A DNA stretch of 64,000 bases from Ariolimax columbianus (GCA_036924085.1 JAVGWX010000003.1:127158974-127222973); one strand, 5' to 3'. Shown: positions 61,174 to 63,843, counted from the first letter of the stretch. Numbers and translations are program-made. Notes: generated by a model from the sequence alone, not told the origin.

Positions 61174-63843
61174 TCTTTCTTATGCTATTCTTGTAGTTTA
61201 GTTAGTTGCTTTCCATTGTGCTGTTTTCTTCTGTTCAATCATTTGATAAGATTTTTAATGTTAAAATATCAAGTTTACCTATTGCTACATTTAAACCATC
61301 ATTAAACTTTTAATAATGAAAAAAAATTTAACACTGGTATTAATTTTAGCTGTGTTGAAAGGACCGCAATTTCAAGTTAAAGACATTGCAGTATATATCT
61401 GATTATTTGTTGAAACAAACAATTTCATACTGGTTTCTTTTAGATTGTGTACCACACCCTACAGCTGCTTGAGTTAACAGCCATGGCTGTGATGGTGATG
61501 AGGCTGAAGGTGTTTTGGACTCCCCACCTCTGTTTATTTTCATCTCTCTTGGCATCACCTAAGGTATGTGTTGCACTGGACTACAAACCAAATGCTTCTG
61601 AAATAGAAATAGTTTAAAAAAATGTGGGGTTCAAAATAGCTCTTGAATATTACAAGTGACTTTTGTTACTAATGTTGAGGACAGGATTGTCAGGGGATTG
61701 ACTGTCAAGTTCATATGATTTGGACTTGCTTTTACACTGCCTCAGTTTTGTGCATGATCTGGCAACACTTAGCTGGATTCGATGATATGATCTGCAAAAA
61801 GAATTTACAAGACTAGAAACTACCAGCTCTTAGGAAATGTTACACAACACATACAATGTTCTCATAGTCATTCCTTGACAACCTATGACAGCGGGCATGT
61901 CATATCCTTGATGACACTACATTTTTGGACTTAATAATTTAGGATTTGTTTTAGCTTTAATTGCCTGAGTGTTACGAGGCCTGAAAAGAGAGAAAAGAAA
62001 AGCAACACTGTAACCTGCAGGCATGTCATAATAGGGGACCAAGGAGGGTTGAGCTTGGGGCTGGCTACTCTATCCTATAGAAATATAAAGTCACGAAAAC
62101 ATAGACAGATGAACATATGACGAATTGGTGTGTATTTCTTGAAGCCCGATGCTCCACAGGTGAGCCACGGTAGCGCAGTGGTTAGTGAACTTGCTGCTCA
62201 GCTGAGCAATCTAGGTTCAATCCCCAATTTATTGCAGGATATTTTTTTCAAATGCAAACTAATTTGGGGTCAACTCAGCCTAAAAAATGGGTATCAAAGC
62301 AAGTCTGAGAAGAAAAGGCAGCCGGTTTAATGCTGACCACATAACCCCTAGTGTGCTGCTAGTCAAATAAATATGGTCTAACACCATATTCTCGATAGGC
62401 TCCTTTACTTTTGTACTTTTCTTGTATGCTCCACAGGGATTTGGAAAGGTTTTGCTTGATGATTGGTTTAGCATTATTACTGATTTTCATTTATGTAAGT
62501 TTGCTGTTTGTATTTGATTTTTTTCTGTTTGTCCAGGTCTTTATAAGACATTTTTATGGAAAAATATCCTTTCCTGAGAAGAATGTTATGTACACCTTAG
62601 ACCAGCCTTTCTGAACATTTTCATCATGAGAAACCCTTGAGATAACTTGAAGGTCCTTGGGTGCCAATTCATACACAATTTTATATCTGCAGCTCAAGTT
62701 GGGCTCAGTTTAGAAACAAAACAATTTTTATTTCATTGATTGAATTTGTTTCCAAATTTCTCACAGAACCCCTGGAGACCTTTCTCAAAACTCATAGAGG
62801 CCTTTCATGAAACCCCAGTTGAGAAACACAGTTAACAAATCCAATGAAGATCTGTTCTGTTCTGTTAAGAAGTGATGTCATTGCACTCCTGGCAAACTCA
62901 TTGGTGCTCATTTCTTCTTAGCAGATGAGAAGTGTAGATACTGATAGTTCTTATATAGCTTGCTGGTTGTACAATTTCCTGCTTCGTCTTCTTGTATGCC
63001 CCCCTCTGCTGGACCCATATTTGATTTAAATACTGTAATCTATGCATTGCTGGTTCGATTATTGTAGTATCTTCATCCAAGCAGAGGTCTTTGGTCAATA
63101 TAAAAATTGCACCTTTGTCCATTGCCAATATCCCTACCAAGGGCGCCACAATATCAGGCCTTTCATTTCTGTGAAGCTATGAATGTCCAGGACAGTAGAT
63201 TCACACAAGATCCTCAAAGTTTTAGGCCTCTATTTACGCGATCTATTGATGCCATGACCACTCTCTTCTGAAACAAGGGTTGAGAATCAGAAACGATTAC
63301 GGCACTTGCAGATATATTATAAGAAAACAATATCAAAAGAACGCTGCTAACTAAAGTGATAACACAACAGGCAAGGTTCATTAGACACACACTGAGGAAG
63401 GAGGATCTGGAAGATCCAGGATGGCATGACAAACTGGGTGAGGAAAACAGAGAACATTAGAATTGCTGAACTGTTCCAAGGATAGATAGTTATTGAAGAA
63501 ATTGATTGTCAATGCCACTCTACATGACATTTGATGATGACATGTCTGTTACTATTGTTTGAACTTTGTTTGTTCTTCAGCCAATAATGACATCAGGGTT
63601 TGTATCAGTCCCTCATATCTTTTGGATTACTTTGAATCTTCAGTGACATGTTAAAAAACATTTTCTTTCAGATATTTCAAGTGAAGAGGAAAGAGATCCA
63701 TGTTGCTGTCTTGGTTGTGTTAGTGGCTTGTATGATGTGGCAGGGTAAAGCCAATATAGACAAGCAGCGTGGGATTGTTGGTGAATTCAGTAATATCCCA
63801 CAAGAAGAACTTATAGAGTGGATAAACAAGAATACACCTACAG
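16582..63843 (+). CDS. DPY19L1: DPY19L1-like protein C-mannosyltransferase, 19 coding exons, 3' end beyond window
   Basis: Joined exons: 16582-16702, 24789-24813, 28271-28358, 29351-29488, 31705-31825, 32002-32095, 35352-35409, 36366-36457, 37885-37957, 41273-41377, 43886-43972, 46765-46821, 47967-48047, 48603-48704, 50994-51065, 55577-55662, 57802-57826, 61444-61563, 63672-63843. They total 1717 nt (572 codons plus 1 nt), every junction is AG/GT, and all phases agree. Diagnostic segments in family order are FENDRHFSHLSSLERELGFR, TEYPSTINTLKRFNLYPE, GDGLSPVQSCEG, NHGECTRVMWTPPLRESF, LLFGNEMLLTSFF, LYTCAKEFDFIE and IVGEFSNIPQEELIEWI. Family knowledge: DPY19 enzymes are multi-pass ER membrane proteins that transfer mannose from dolichyl-phosphate-mannose to tryptophan in WxxW motifs of thrombospondin repeats and cytokine receptors. 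The 'FENDRHFS' form matches the L1/L2 branch rather than L3/L4. Human DPY19L1 is roughly 675 residues, so about the last 100 are missing here. The introns are long and full of transposons. Confidence 0.93.
16703..17829. other. DPY19L intron 1, left part
   Basis: No reading frame of interest. It holds a 19-nt cytosine run at 17258-17276. Otherwise AT-rich, with no recognised mobile element. Confidence 0.4.
17258..17276 (+). repeat. 19-nt poly-C homopolymer
   Basis: Nineteen consecutive cytosines in an AT-rich intron. Long C runs are G-quadruplex prone on the other strand and are also common assembly error sites. Confidence 0.9.
18697..23476 (+). mobile_element. RNase H-bearing LINE, 5'-truncated copy 2, itself interrupted
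   Basis: The first part (18697-18758) reads SNFRAEAEALRAAVEEMVTG. It continues at 22829 with KRNESHIVLLTDALAVVTAL, VQWVPSHCNIQGNEEADRLA and CSCGTGKMTAEHLLQNC, ending in (GAA)n at 23476. A 16-bp TSD, ACTCCAGATTTGATAT, lies at 18681-18696 and 23477-23492. A one-base expansion near 22892 and a shift near 23150 break the frame. Confidence 0.93.
18759..22821 (-). mobile_element. near full-length 4.06-kb endonuclease/RT LINE, innermost of the nest
   Basis: Minus-strand order: a 5' leader and small frame (22.5-21.9 kb); an APE-type endonuclease (ATWNVRTLLD, ALSETRLA, a TAG, then ISAYAPTKTNPQE, DFNARVG, DHRLVIAKL; 22040-21123); RT (GKAPGADAIPAEV, GFRAGRGTVDMIFAARQVQE, FIDLTKAFD, GVKQGCVLAPTLFS, ELVFADDCAL; 20819-19760); thumb (FTYLGSTLSRSVSLDDEV); and a C-terminal C2H2-like finger near 18.85 kb. 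It is flanked by 7-bp CAGGTAA at 18752-18758 and 22822-22828. Several frameshifts make it inactive, but motifs are well preserved, so it is the youngest of the three elements. Confidence 0.93.
23841..24488. other. DPY19L intron 1, unassigned
   Basis: No gene recognised. 24110-24480 is less AT-rich, with short open frames on both strands that resemble nothing I know. It may be a decayed transposon. Confidence 0.3.
24540..24728 (+). mobile_element. SINE-like family A, truncated and internally deleted
   Basis: AGTGATCCTGGATAAATGGC, CTAAGGAGAAGGAATC, CTGCTGAAATCGAATGTGTC and TTTGAGAATGAACGAAAAG are in family order, with the segment around CATTCCGTT missing. It ends 60 bp before microexon 2. Confidence 0.75.
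24789..24813 (+). CDS. DPY19L1: DPY19L exon 2, 25-nt microexon
   Basis: Acceptor TTTTCCTTTTCAG|CG and donor CACAG|GTAGGTT are both strong. The phase is 1 in and 2 out, exactly what exons 1 and 3 need. The joined reading ALLLLIL-AGCISLGHR-WHLSTMFEN completes the first membrane helix and runs into the conserved lumenal motif. It is too short for gene finders and lies within 300 bp of a SINE copy. Confidence 0.78.
25153..25502 (-). mobile_element. SINE-like family A, near full-length
   Basis: Reverse orientation from TTCGTTCGTTCTCAATCTCCC to GCTCAGCATCTTGATCCC, with all middle landmarks. Tail type is CGAACGAA followed by GAAG. Confidence 0.85.
26400..26700 (-). mobile_element. LINE C-terminal fragment
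   Basis: Minus-strand reading EAQKMKWFGHLTRMHYDQPT, then a variable segment ending in GKSSDTKK. Same family as 8.23-8.56 kb. Confidence 0.6.
26970..27265 (+). mobile_element. LINE C-terminal Cys/His fragment
   Basis: One frame reads TTWKSLNRLRAGVSRCKRNM, KQWGYTYDCGAIQNPDHLMT and CPNLQETCNRC up to a stop. This 'CxCG..Q..DHLL.CP' motif ends many RT polyproteins of the I/Jockey group. Confidence 0.75.
27360..27560 (+). mobile_element. SINE family F copy (decayed tRNA-like head)
   Basis: GGTTCATGAAACAACAAGAAC stands where a B box would lie. The body GAATGCATTGGGCC / CACAAAACACAGTACAATG / CACACTGTTTAGG matches 44.31-44.38 kb. Confidence 0.55.
28271..28358 (+). CDS. DPY19L1: DPY19L exon 3 (first lumenal loop motif)
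   Basis: Acceptor TGAATTTCAG|ATGGC, donor GAGCTG|GTGATT. The first base completes a codon, then WHLSTMFENDRHFSHLS and ERELGFRTEL follow. This is the most conserved N-terminal signature of DPY19 proteins, with acidic residues in the lumenal loop just after TM1, which forms part of the active-site region in the family. Confidence 0.92.
28410..28510 (+). mobile_element. tRNA-like SINE head
   Basis: TAGCTGAGTGGTAAGG resembles a pol III A box and CTGTTCAAATCTC a B box, with tRNA-like spacing. It does not fold as a complete tRNA with an identifiable anticodon, so I call it SINE-derived. Confidence 0.5.
28736..28996 (-). mobile_element. tRNA-headed SINE family E
   Basis: Minus strand starts GTAGCGCAGTGGTTAGCGC (A box) and GTCCTGAGTTCATTCCC (B-box region), then a body with GGGTCAACCCAGCC and AATGGGTACCTG, and ends in a repeated TTACTTTACTTCACTTTAC tail. 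It lies in DPY19L intron 3. Confidence 0.7.
29351..29488 (+). CDS. DPY19L1: DPY19L exon 4
   Basis: Acceptor CTTTCCCCAG|GGC, donor CCAGAG|GTTGTG, 138 nt, phase 0 in and out. It encodes GFYFSYFKTM followed by ITEYPSTINTLKRFNLYPE, which closely parallels the vertebrate YYSYFKTI and INTLKRFNLYPE segments. Confidence 0.93.
29489..30194. other. DPY19L intron 4, left part
   Basis: No gene or element recognised. 29575-29650 is a low-complexity run of CCAAATT/GCTAAATTCAT variants, and ATAGCAAGTGGTGAATAT is repeated in tandem at 30165-30200. Confidence 0.35.
30195..30775 (-). mobile_element. LINE C-terminal fragment
   Basis: Minus-strand reading: upstream piece SWNIQRQCLVGAVVLSRNME, then ARHALTWNTQGKRKRGRPKY, TWRKEWQMEL and NGYTWRETEKVTQD. 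'GKRKRGRPKxTWR' followed by 'TWxExExxxQD' is the classical LINE C-terminus. Confidence 0.8.
31176..31340 (+). mobile_element. SINE-like family A, 5'-truncated
   Basis: It begins at CTGCCAAAGACGGATGTG and ends GAATGAACGCAGCAG(AAG)n. Flanks are ACAAGCCCAAA (31165-31175) and ACAAGTCCAAA (31341-31351), an 11-bp TSD with one change. Confidence 0.82.
31705..31825 (+). CDS. DPY19L1: DPY19L exon 5
   Basis: Acceptor CCTTGAGCAG|GTTATT, donor TGTGAGG|GTGAGT, phase 0 in and 1 out. It encodes VILGGAYRVYQG and GHQTKVCWTVNRGDGLSPVQ, matching the family block QTKICWTVTRGEGLSPIESCEG. Confidence 0.94.
32002..32095 (+). CDS. DPY19L1: DPY19L exon 6
   Basis: Acceptor TTTTCTTCCAG|GC, donor TTAAG|GTGGGT, phase 1 in and 2 out. 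It encodes GLGEPSYFYVEAIFLLNGLM and then MGIFFLFGTYL, a transmembrane helix aligning with the vertebrate FYVAVIFILNGLMM region. Confidence 0.94.
32146..32310 (+). mobile_element. SINE-like family A, 5'-truncated
   Basis: It begins CTGCTGAAGACGGATGTGTC and ends in (AAG)n. The TSD AGTAGATTGAAT is at 32134-32145 and 32311-32322. It starts 50 bp after DPY19L exon 6. Confidence 0.85.
32328..32688 (+). mobile_element. SINE-like family A, full-length
   Basis: It begins AGGGGATCAAGATGCTGAGC and ends GAATGAACGCAG(AAG)n. Flanks are GAATGAGAA at 32319-32327 and 32689-32697. It inserted overlapping the right TSD of the preceding truncated copy. Confidence 0.85.
32840..33010 (-). mobile_element. LINE C-terminal fragment
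   Basis: Minus-strand reading KRQG.TKQTMAQKYPGMPRY and then FRQTAMGATFYKG resembles a 'GKRGRGRPKxTW' LINE terminus. Short and uncertain. Confidence 0.4.
33205..33512 (+). mobile_element. SINE-like family B copy
   Basis: GGGGCCCAGATGCAGCAGTG, CATAGCTGACCAAGACC, GGAAGGCAAACCCAGTAC, GGATGTGTCGGGCCGAAAGG and ACAATGTCCTTTTCAAGATG are in order, ending in AAGAAGAAG. Confidence 0.8.
33680..33805 (+). mobile_element. RNase H LINE 3' tail, old copy
   Basis: Reading HMWALPTLFLDKLSRDTCSF then RLTTPFF and a stop corresponds to the family end QMWPSPVATLDKLNGSVDSL / RMTAAFFEKIKVDV. The AGCGTACGAAGAGGAAGAAG tail follows. Confidence 0.7.
34228..35155. repeat. duplicated segment interrupted by CR1-like 3' ends
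   Basis: A host segment (TCTTATGTCTTTTCTATT, TGTCTTAAAAATGTTT, TGCCTTTCTTGTTCATTTTG, TTCCTTCCTTCCTAAAC) occurs at 34228-34375 and again at 34775-34800 plus 35044-35155. Between and inside the copies lie three CR1-like 3' ends: GAGAGTGGTGAATGCTTGG, GTATACAAACTCTGC, GTCTTCTAAAGCAGTATAGG, ending in (GTTAA)n. The inner CR1 end (34801-35043) is flanked by TAAT. Confidence 0.7.
34400..35043 (+). mobile_element. CR1-like LINE 3' ends, three in series
   Basis: Endings at about 34500, 34755 and 35043 each carry GTATACA..CTCTG...CTTCTAAA(C/G)CAGTATA followed by GTTAAGTTAA repeats. The coding remnant QSESGE...ECIATGC resembles the CR1 C-terminal 'RVVxxWNxLPxxVV' segment. Same tail as 48220-48258. Confidence 0.7.
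35352..35409 (+). CDS. DPY19L1: DPY19L exon 7
   Basis: Acceptor TTATTTGCAG|TGAG, donor GGAGAG|GTAATC, 58 nt, phase 2 in and 0 out. It encodes SESLLGGLLTVTCFLFNHGE, a membrane helix ending in the invariant NHGE that leads into CTRVMWTPPLRE. Confidence 0.93.
35640..35985 (+). mobile_element. SINE-like family C/B composite with local duplication
   Basis: AAAACATACTGACCAAGACCC is shared with 38.89 kb. AGGATGTAATGAAAGCTACGACA is duplicated in tandem at about 35876-35943, and CGTCCTTTTCAGGGTG recalls the family B end. Confidence 0.45.
36366..36457 (+). CDS. DPY19L1: DPY19L exon 8
   Basis: Acceptor GGATTTCCAG|TGTACA, donor TTATCAG|GTATGA, phase 0 in and 2 out. It encodes CTRVMWTPPLRESFGYPLF and then VLQMFILTYVIR. 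The CTRVMWTPPLRESF block is nearly invariant in animal DPY19 proteins and is the strongest single match in the window. Confidence 0.96.
36545..36858 (+). mobile_element. SINE-like family B copy
   Basis: GATGCAGCACTGAATGAGC, TATCTGACTAAGAACC, GGAAAGGCAAACCTGGTAC, GATGTGTCGGGCTGAAAGG and CACAATGTCCTTTTCACAATG are in order, ending in AGAAGAAGATG. It starts 87 bp after DPY19L exon 8. Confidence 0.8.
37322..37690 (+). mobile_element. SINE family D with a nested (GAA)n-tailed insert
   Basis: The SINE D body (GGGTTCAATTCTTTAATT, GCAGGATATTTATTTC, then AAGTCTGAGAAGTAAAAG, GCTAGCCACATCATCC, TTAGTGTGCTGTTGATC) is split by 37435-37570. That insert ends in repeated GAAGAAGAAG and is flanked by GTTACCACAGT (37424) and GTTACCGCAGT (37571). 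The insert resembles a short LINE 3' end of unknown family. Confidence 0.7.
37885..37957 (+). CDS. DPY19L1: DPY19L exon 9
   Basis: Acceptor TGTGTGTATAG|GAGC, donor TGGCAG|GTGAGT, 73 nt, phase 2 in and 0 out. It encodes SRQRSYIYSGLLASAQLFFM followed by LSWQ, matching the family segment ending in PWQFAQF. Confidence 0.92.
38870..39125 (+). mobile_element. SINE-like family C copy
   Basis: AACATACTGACCAAGACCCC, AGTCTACTGAGAAGCCTTGC, TTCAGTGTACCTTAGGATAT and GTCACTAGAACCAGCTATC align with 2.46-2.63 kb. Confidence 0.5.
39232..39586 (-). mobile_element. SINE-like family A, full-length, (AAGCC)-type tail
   Basis: Minus strand ends GAACGAACG then AAGCCAAGCC instead of (GAA)n. A 13-bp TSD, CGAGTGTTAGTTG, lies at 39219-39231 and 39587-39599. 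Confidence 0.88.
40278..40843. mobile_element. piggyBac-like non-autonomous element, 566 bp
   Basis: TTAA at 40274-40277 and 40844-40847 flanks inverted ends CCCTTTGAAACC and (reverse complement of the right end) CCCTTTGAACCC, identical for the first 9 bp. TTAA targets and CCC-starting ends are the piggyBac hallmark. No transposase is encoded. CTGGGCTCCTGAAG inside is shared with 56.3 kb. Confidence 0.75.
41273..41377 (+). CDS. DPY19L1: DPY19L exon 10
   Basis: Acceptor CTTTTTCAG|TTTGCC, donor CAGACT|GTAAGC, 105 nt, phase 0 in and out. It encodes FAQFALLTQILAVLGAYILQ and then FISPATFKVILLGQT, a membrane helix plus a short loop, matching the vertebrate QFAQFVLLTQIASLFAVY. Confidence 0.94.
41867..42237. 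repeat. 28-bp satellite, about 13 units, in DPY19L intron 10
   Basis: The unit GATACATGTGTAGATGTTTG plus ATCCTATA repeats with few substitutions, and one unit lacks two bases. It is not CRISPR-like because there are no unique spacers. Confidence 0.93.
42600..42885 (+). mobile_element. LINE C-terminal fragment with TTGA-type tail
   Basis: MAWFGHVKRQDSISKIILEG, TVENGWRHIGQRKSGRDFST and LLCRAEDRELWRTLCVDVST match the 'WFGHVxR..ILEGxxEG.R...AEDRxxWRxLV.DVS' LINE ending. The sequence then runs into GATTGATTGATT. Confidence 0.82.
43020..43106 (+). CDS. candidate alternative 3'-terminal exon of DPY19L
   Basis: A strong acceptor (TTTCTTTCATTCAG|GTT) opens a phase-0 frame that reads VFDIVLNVLTFLYPLFMASR and eight more residues before TGA. 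AATAAA follows at 43111. Spliced to exon 10, it would give a short C-terminally truncated protein. The frame also contains GTATCCTTT at 43055, a perfect U12-type donor, but using it leaves phase 2, which does not fit exon 11. Leaving this exon out gives spacing close to vertebrate DPY19L1, so the main transcript probably skips it. Confidence 0.35.
   Translation, partial: VFDIVLNVLTFLYPLFMASRTVRTENGK
43224..43584 (+). mobile_element. SINE-like family A, full-length, (AAGCC)n tail
   Basis: It begins GGGATCAAGATGCTGAGCAG and ends GAGCGAACGAAGCCAAGCCA. A 14-bp TSD, AGATGTTCACAACC, lies at 43210-43223 and 43585-43598. Confidence 0.9.
43886..43972 (+). CDS. DPY19L1: DPY19L exon 11
   Basis: Acceptor AAACATACAG|GTAGGC, donor GCTTGG|GTAAGT, 87 nt, phase 0 in and out. 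It encodes VGLLSSYMLLFGNEMLLTSF followed by FACSLISAW. LLFGNEMLLTS matches vertebrate LMFGNSMLLTS. Confidence 0.94.
44165..44400 (+). mobile_element. SINE family F copy with tRNA-like B box
   Basis: GACTCGGTGGCACGGCTCAC (A-box-like) and GGTACTGGGTTCGCTTCCC (B box) are followed by the shared body GGTGCAAAACAAAAACATAG / TACACTGCACACTGTTTTAG. Confidence 0.65.
44470..44930 (-). mobile_element. mariner-family transposase N-terminal remnant
   Basis: Minus-strand pieces LRSKGVKPEIYRRMKVQYRD, ACEWVERF, IIDEPRSGRPASVATD, VTFDEIVVDLNMSHVVVHKI and RKVCSRWVPRQL follow the two helix-turn-helix order of mariner transposases, with stops between. No catalytic domain or inverted ends are visible. Confidence 0.88.
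45440..45720 (+). mobile_element. LINE RT thumb fragment
   Basis: MKTKAVVYNESVTSTLLYGS, KAWATYGKQEN and HLWCLRSILGITRRDKVTNA match the 'LPTLLYGSETW...RCLRSILGIxWxDKVTN' RT thumb block. Confidence 0.85.
46355..46600 (+). mobile_element. LINE C-terminal fragment
   Basis: WTSHVIKIEHGVITRITMLW and TPEGR, then SEAEAWNEELSWTQ, resembles the 'GHVxRMxxxRIxRxxLxWTPEGRRxRGRP' LINE terminus. Confidence 0.55.
46765..46821 (+). CDS. DPY19L1: DPY19L exon 12
   Basis: Acceptor CTTCTTCTCCAG|GCT, donor ATAATG|GTGAGT, 57 nt, phase 0 in and out. It encodes ATVLLESYFRNKKSYFLIM, in the position of the loop before the next membrane helix. It has weak identity on its own but ideal signals and phase. Confidence 0.85.
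46822..47966. other. DPY19L intron 12, no element recognised
   Basis: AT-rich, with no open frame of note and no window-internal repeat match. One of the cleanest introns in the gene. Confidence 0.4.
47967..48047 (+). CDS. DPY19L1: DPY19L exon 13
   Basis: Acceptor TGTTTTATAG|CTAGCT, donor GATGAT|GTAAGT, 81 nt, phase 0 in and out. It encodes LAQGVSFIIITLATKFAIGK and then LLNLEDD, a membrane helix followed by the acidic turn before AHIGEIF (vertebrate DDAHIGNLL). Confidence 0.91.
48263..48468. mobile_element. piggyBac-like MITE, 206 bp
   Basis: Perfect 15-bp inverted ends CCCTTTACACCCTAA / TTAGGGTGTAAAGGG are flanked by TTAA at 48259-48262 and 48469-48472. It inserted at the end of a CR1-like 3' tail (48220-48258, GTCTTCTAAATCAGTATAAA). 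No coding capacity. Confidence 0.87.
48485..48562. repeat. (CA)n-(TA)n-(CA)n dinucleotide array
   Basis: Runs of CA, then TA, then ACACATACACACA follow the MITE and lie 40 bp upstream of exon 14. Confidence 0.9.
48603..48704 (+). CDS. DPY19L1: DPY19L exon 14
   Basis: Acceptor TCTTTAACAG|GCTCAT, donor ACTGAG|GTAATT, 102 nt, phase 0 in and out. It encodes AHIGEIFRSKFTDFKNFHTM followed by LYTCAKEFDFIETE, aligned with vertebrate LLYTCAAEFDFME. A piggyBac-like MITE lies 134 bp upstream. Confidence 0.95.
48705..49159. other. DPY19L intron 14, left part
   Basis: T-rich sequence with no recognisable element. It may be a decayed minus-strand LINE, but no motif can be read. Confidence 0.3.
49160..49400 (+). 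mobile_element. possible LINE C-terminal remnant
   Basis: A 62-codon frame ends TFHEDPKSNSVTTQDNP and is followed by a CT-rich run. The setting resembles a LINE end, but there is no decisive motif. Confidence 0.25.
49960..50075 (-). mobile_element. tRNA-headed SINE remnant
   Basis: Minus strand: GGGAGTCGAGGTAGCCCAGT then GGTTAGTGCGC is an A-box region like SINE families D and E. The right-hand body is not recognisable. Confidence 0.45.
50592..50892 (-). repeat. 301-bp LINE-endonuclease-derived block, copy 1
   Basis: It is identical to 53621-53921 except for G at 50742 (A at 53771), in the same orientation and offset by 3029 bp. On the minus strand it reads as a decayed endonuclease interior (ILGDLNARTGSEH and later RLLEFW). 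Both ends are internal to the LINE and no TSD is seen. It ends CTCTATTGCAG, 101 bp before exon 15. Confidence 0.95.
50994..51065 (+). CDS. DPY19L1: DPY19L exon 15, flanked by duplicated 301-bp blocks
   Basis: Acceptor TTATTTTTCAG|ACACTC, donor CGTCAT|GTAAGA, 72 nt, phase 0 in and out. It encodes TLWSLLKTFLIPSALVVLIA and then VARH, a membrane helix matching the family TLLLPVVLVVFVAIVRK region. The exon can be skipped without changing frame. Near-identical direct repeats lie 101 bp upstream and about 2.5 kb downstream. Confidence 0.92.
51066..51410. other. DPY19L intron 15, left part
   Basis: No gene recognised. A 77-codon minus-strand frame at 51028-51261 overlaps exon 15 and is probably chance. 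A (TA)n run lies at 51342-51362. Confidence 0.3.
51415..51690 (-). mobile_element. second mariner-like transposase N-terminal remnant
   Basis: Minus strand: QQAVIRFLTAEGCQPVDIHR and RMQAVYGDKS match the first helix-turn-helix of SETMAR/mariner-type transposases. The sequence then diverges, indicating a rearranged or internally deleted copy. Confidence 0.8.
51955..52262 (+). mobile_element. SINE-like family B copy
   Basis: GACAGCAGTGAATGATCTG, CATAGCTGGCTGCTTG, AGATGTGTCAGGCCGAATAG and CACAATGTCCTTTTCAGTACG are in order, ending near AAGAAAGAG. Confidence 0.78.
52262..52990 (-). mobile_element. LINE RT/C-terminal fragment
   Basis: Minus strand: GKIQRIWESNVGYIVLGDTF, LKFFNPNVKLILLYDFEV (RT thumb) and KRGRGRPRHTW (terminus) in the expected order, with many stops. 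Confidence 0.7.
53300..54310 (-). mobile_element. LINE APE-endonuclease fragment containing block copy 2
   Basis: Minus strand: WLQVGIAALQETRLLGCGSV, KEKDYFLLAGPGYQS, later ILGDLNARTGSEH, and then CNTDHALIISKV and SYKPKINI. This is the endonuclease order of LINEs. 53621-53921 is the second copy of the 301-bp block, here in its natural endonuclease context. Confidence 0.82.
54311..55576. other. DPY19L intron 15, right part
   Basis: No gene recognised. CCCTTAGTTTGGACTCTCTC is duplicated in tandem at about 54592-54641, and a (TA)n run of about 44 bp lies at 55029-55073. Confidence 0.4.
55577..55662 (+). CDS. DPY19L1: DPY19L exon 16
   Basis: Acceptor TGTCTTTCAG|TTGCTG, donor CCGAAAAC|GTATGT, 86 nt, phase 0 in and 2 out. 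It encodes LLKTELRGTNIVNDSRVVNE and then TKPSSAPK. This is a hydrophilic loop that varies in the family. Assignment rests on phase and splice signals. Confidence 0.82.
55911..56171 (-). mobile_element. RNase H LINE, 5'-truncated copy 3
   Basis: Only the last about 83 codons remain: NRLRYHLFNKLKIGGTDECP, CGTGKMTAEHLLQNC, SVDSLRMAAAFFEKIKVDV and the (GAA)n tail. The TSD ATCCTGGTATTC is at 55899-55910 and 56172-56183. The coding remnant is intact, so insertion is recent. Confidence 0.92.
56276..56981. mobile_element. piggyBac-like non-autonomous element, ~706 bp
   Basis: The left end CCCTGAACCTAACTGTCCCC and the right end read in reverse, CCCTACCAGACCGCTGTCCCC, share CCCT, ACC and CTGTCCCC. TTAA is intact on the right (56982-56985) and degenerate (TAAG) on the left. 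CTGGGCTCCTGAG is shared with the 40.3-kb element. Confidence 0.6.
57120..57414 (-). mobile_element. SINE-like family C remnant
   Basis: GGTCTTGGTCAGTATATTGTG and a second GGTCAGTATATTGCGC recall the family C marker ATACTGACCAAGACC in reverse. No more can be said. Confidence 0.35.
57415..57660 (+). mobile_element. RNase H LINE 3' end, old diverged copy
   Basis: RLRYYLFNKLRIGNTDDAT, then MTAEHLL-like and the RPTTTFFRYIRVEI ending parallel the young copies at lower identity, with an AGCGAAGAAAGAAGAG tail. Confidence 0.75.
57802..57826 (+). CDS. DPY19L1: DPY19L exon 17, second 25-nt microexon
   Basis: Acceptor GGACATTTCAG|AGAG, donor GCAGAG|GTGAGT, phase 2 in and 0 out as required. It encodes TETSKQDAE and extends the hydrophilic loop before IVYHTLQLLE. 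In vertebrates this segment ends DHGELVYHALQLL. Confidence 0.77.
58166..59021 (-). mobile_element. RNase H LINE, 5'-truncated copy 4
   Basis: Minus strand: MDWTHAYTDGSVTNTTQNGG, NFRAEAEALRAAVEEMVTHK, DALAVVTALKSQKNTELNDL, VQWVPSHCNIQGNEETDRLA and CPCGTGKMTAEHLLQNC. These cover a full RNase H domain with the D..E..D residues visible. TSD CTACTTTTTGTTC / CTACTTTCTGTTC lies at 58153-58165 and 59022-59034. Confidence 0.93.
59289..59548 (-). mobile_element. SINE-like family B copy
   Basis: Reverse orientation, from the TTCTTCTTTGATG tail to CTGCTGTATCTTCAGCTCCC. The TSD TATATTTATT is at 59279-59288 and 59549-59558. Confidence 0.82.
60085..61100 (+). mobile_element. CR1-like LINE RT fragment
   Basis: LAKPVAILCSQSLAKGIVPG, NWKDAGVIPLFNKGKKSDPA, VDVIFLDFAKAFDKVPRQRL, WLMGRRQRVGI, VPQGSVLEPILFLININDLD, then ALVRPRLEYCVQVWSPY-like (through stops) and a C-terminal remnant. 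These are the CR1 RT motifs in order. The FADD box is disrupted after 60700. Confidence 0.92.
61108..61166. repeat. (AT)n microsatellite
   Basis: About 55 bp of uninterrupted AT repeat follows the CR1 fragment. Confidence 0.95.
61444..61563 (+). CDS. DPY19L1: DPY19L exon 18
   Basis: Acceptor TTTCTTTTAG|ATTGTG, donor CCTAAG|GTATGT, 120 nt, phase 0 in and out. It encodes IVYHTLQLLELTAMAVMVMR and then LKVFWTPHLCLFSSLLASPK, matching vertebrate LVYHALQLL and MRLKLFLTPHMCVMASL. Confidence 0.95.
61564..62154. other. DPY19L intron 18, left part
   Basis: No gene or element recognised. GTCATTCCTTGACAACCTATG resembles a phrase at 40.95 kb, suggesting an unassigned dispersed repeat. Confidence 0.3.
62155..62400 (+). 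mobile_element. tRNA-headed SINE family D
   Basis: GGTAGCGCAGTGGTTAGTG (A box) and CTAGGTTCAATCCCC (B box) are followed by GCAGGATATTTTTTTC, AGCAAGTCTGAGAAG, TAATGCTGACCACATAACC and TAGTGTGCTGCTAGTC. It lacks an acceptor stem pair, so it is a SINE rather than a tRNA gene. Confidence 0.78.
62401..63671. other. DPY19L intron 18, right part
   Basis: A T-rich open frame (62411-62614) lacks splice or family support. TGAAACCCCAGTTGAGAAACAC and earlier TTGAGATAACTTGAAGG resemble a hAT-type 'CAGGGGTTTTTC' end context, but no terminal repeats can be confirmed. Confidence 0.3.
63672..63843 (+). CDS. DPY19L1: DPY19L exon 19 (last in window)
   Basis: Acceptor TTTCTTTCAG|ATATTT, donor CCTACAG|GTAATT, 172 nt, phase 0 in and 1 out. 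It encodes IFQVKRKEIHVAVLVVLVAC and then WQGKANIDKQRG and IVGEFSNIPQEELIEWI. The last piece is a conserved lumenal-domain block. Further exons encoding about 100 residues must lie to the right. Confidence 0.95.

Noticed and set aside
62155..62240. tRNA gene
   Set aside because: A and B boxes are present but there is no paired acceptor stem or clear anticodon arm, and the sequence continues into a SINE body shared with 37.3-37.7 kb.
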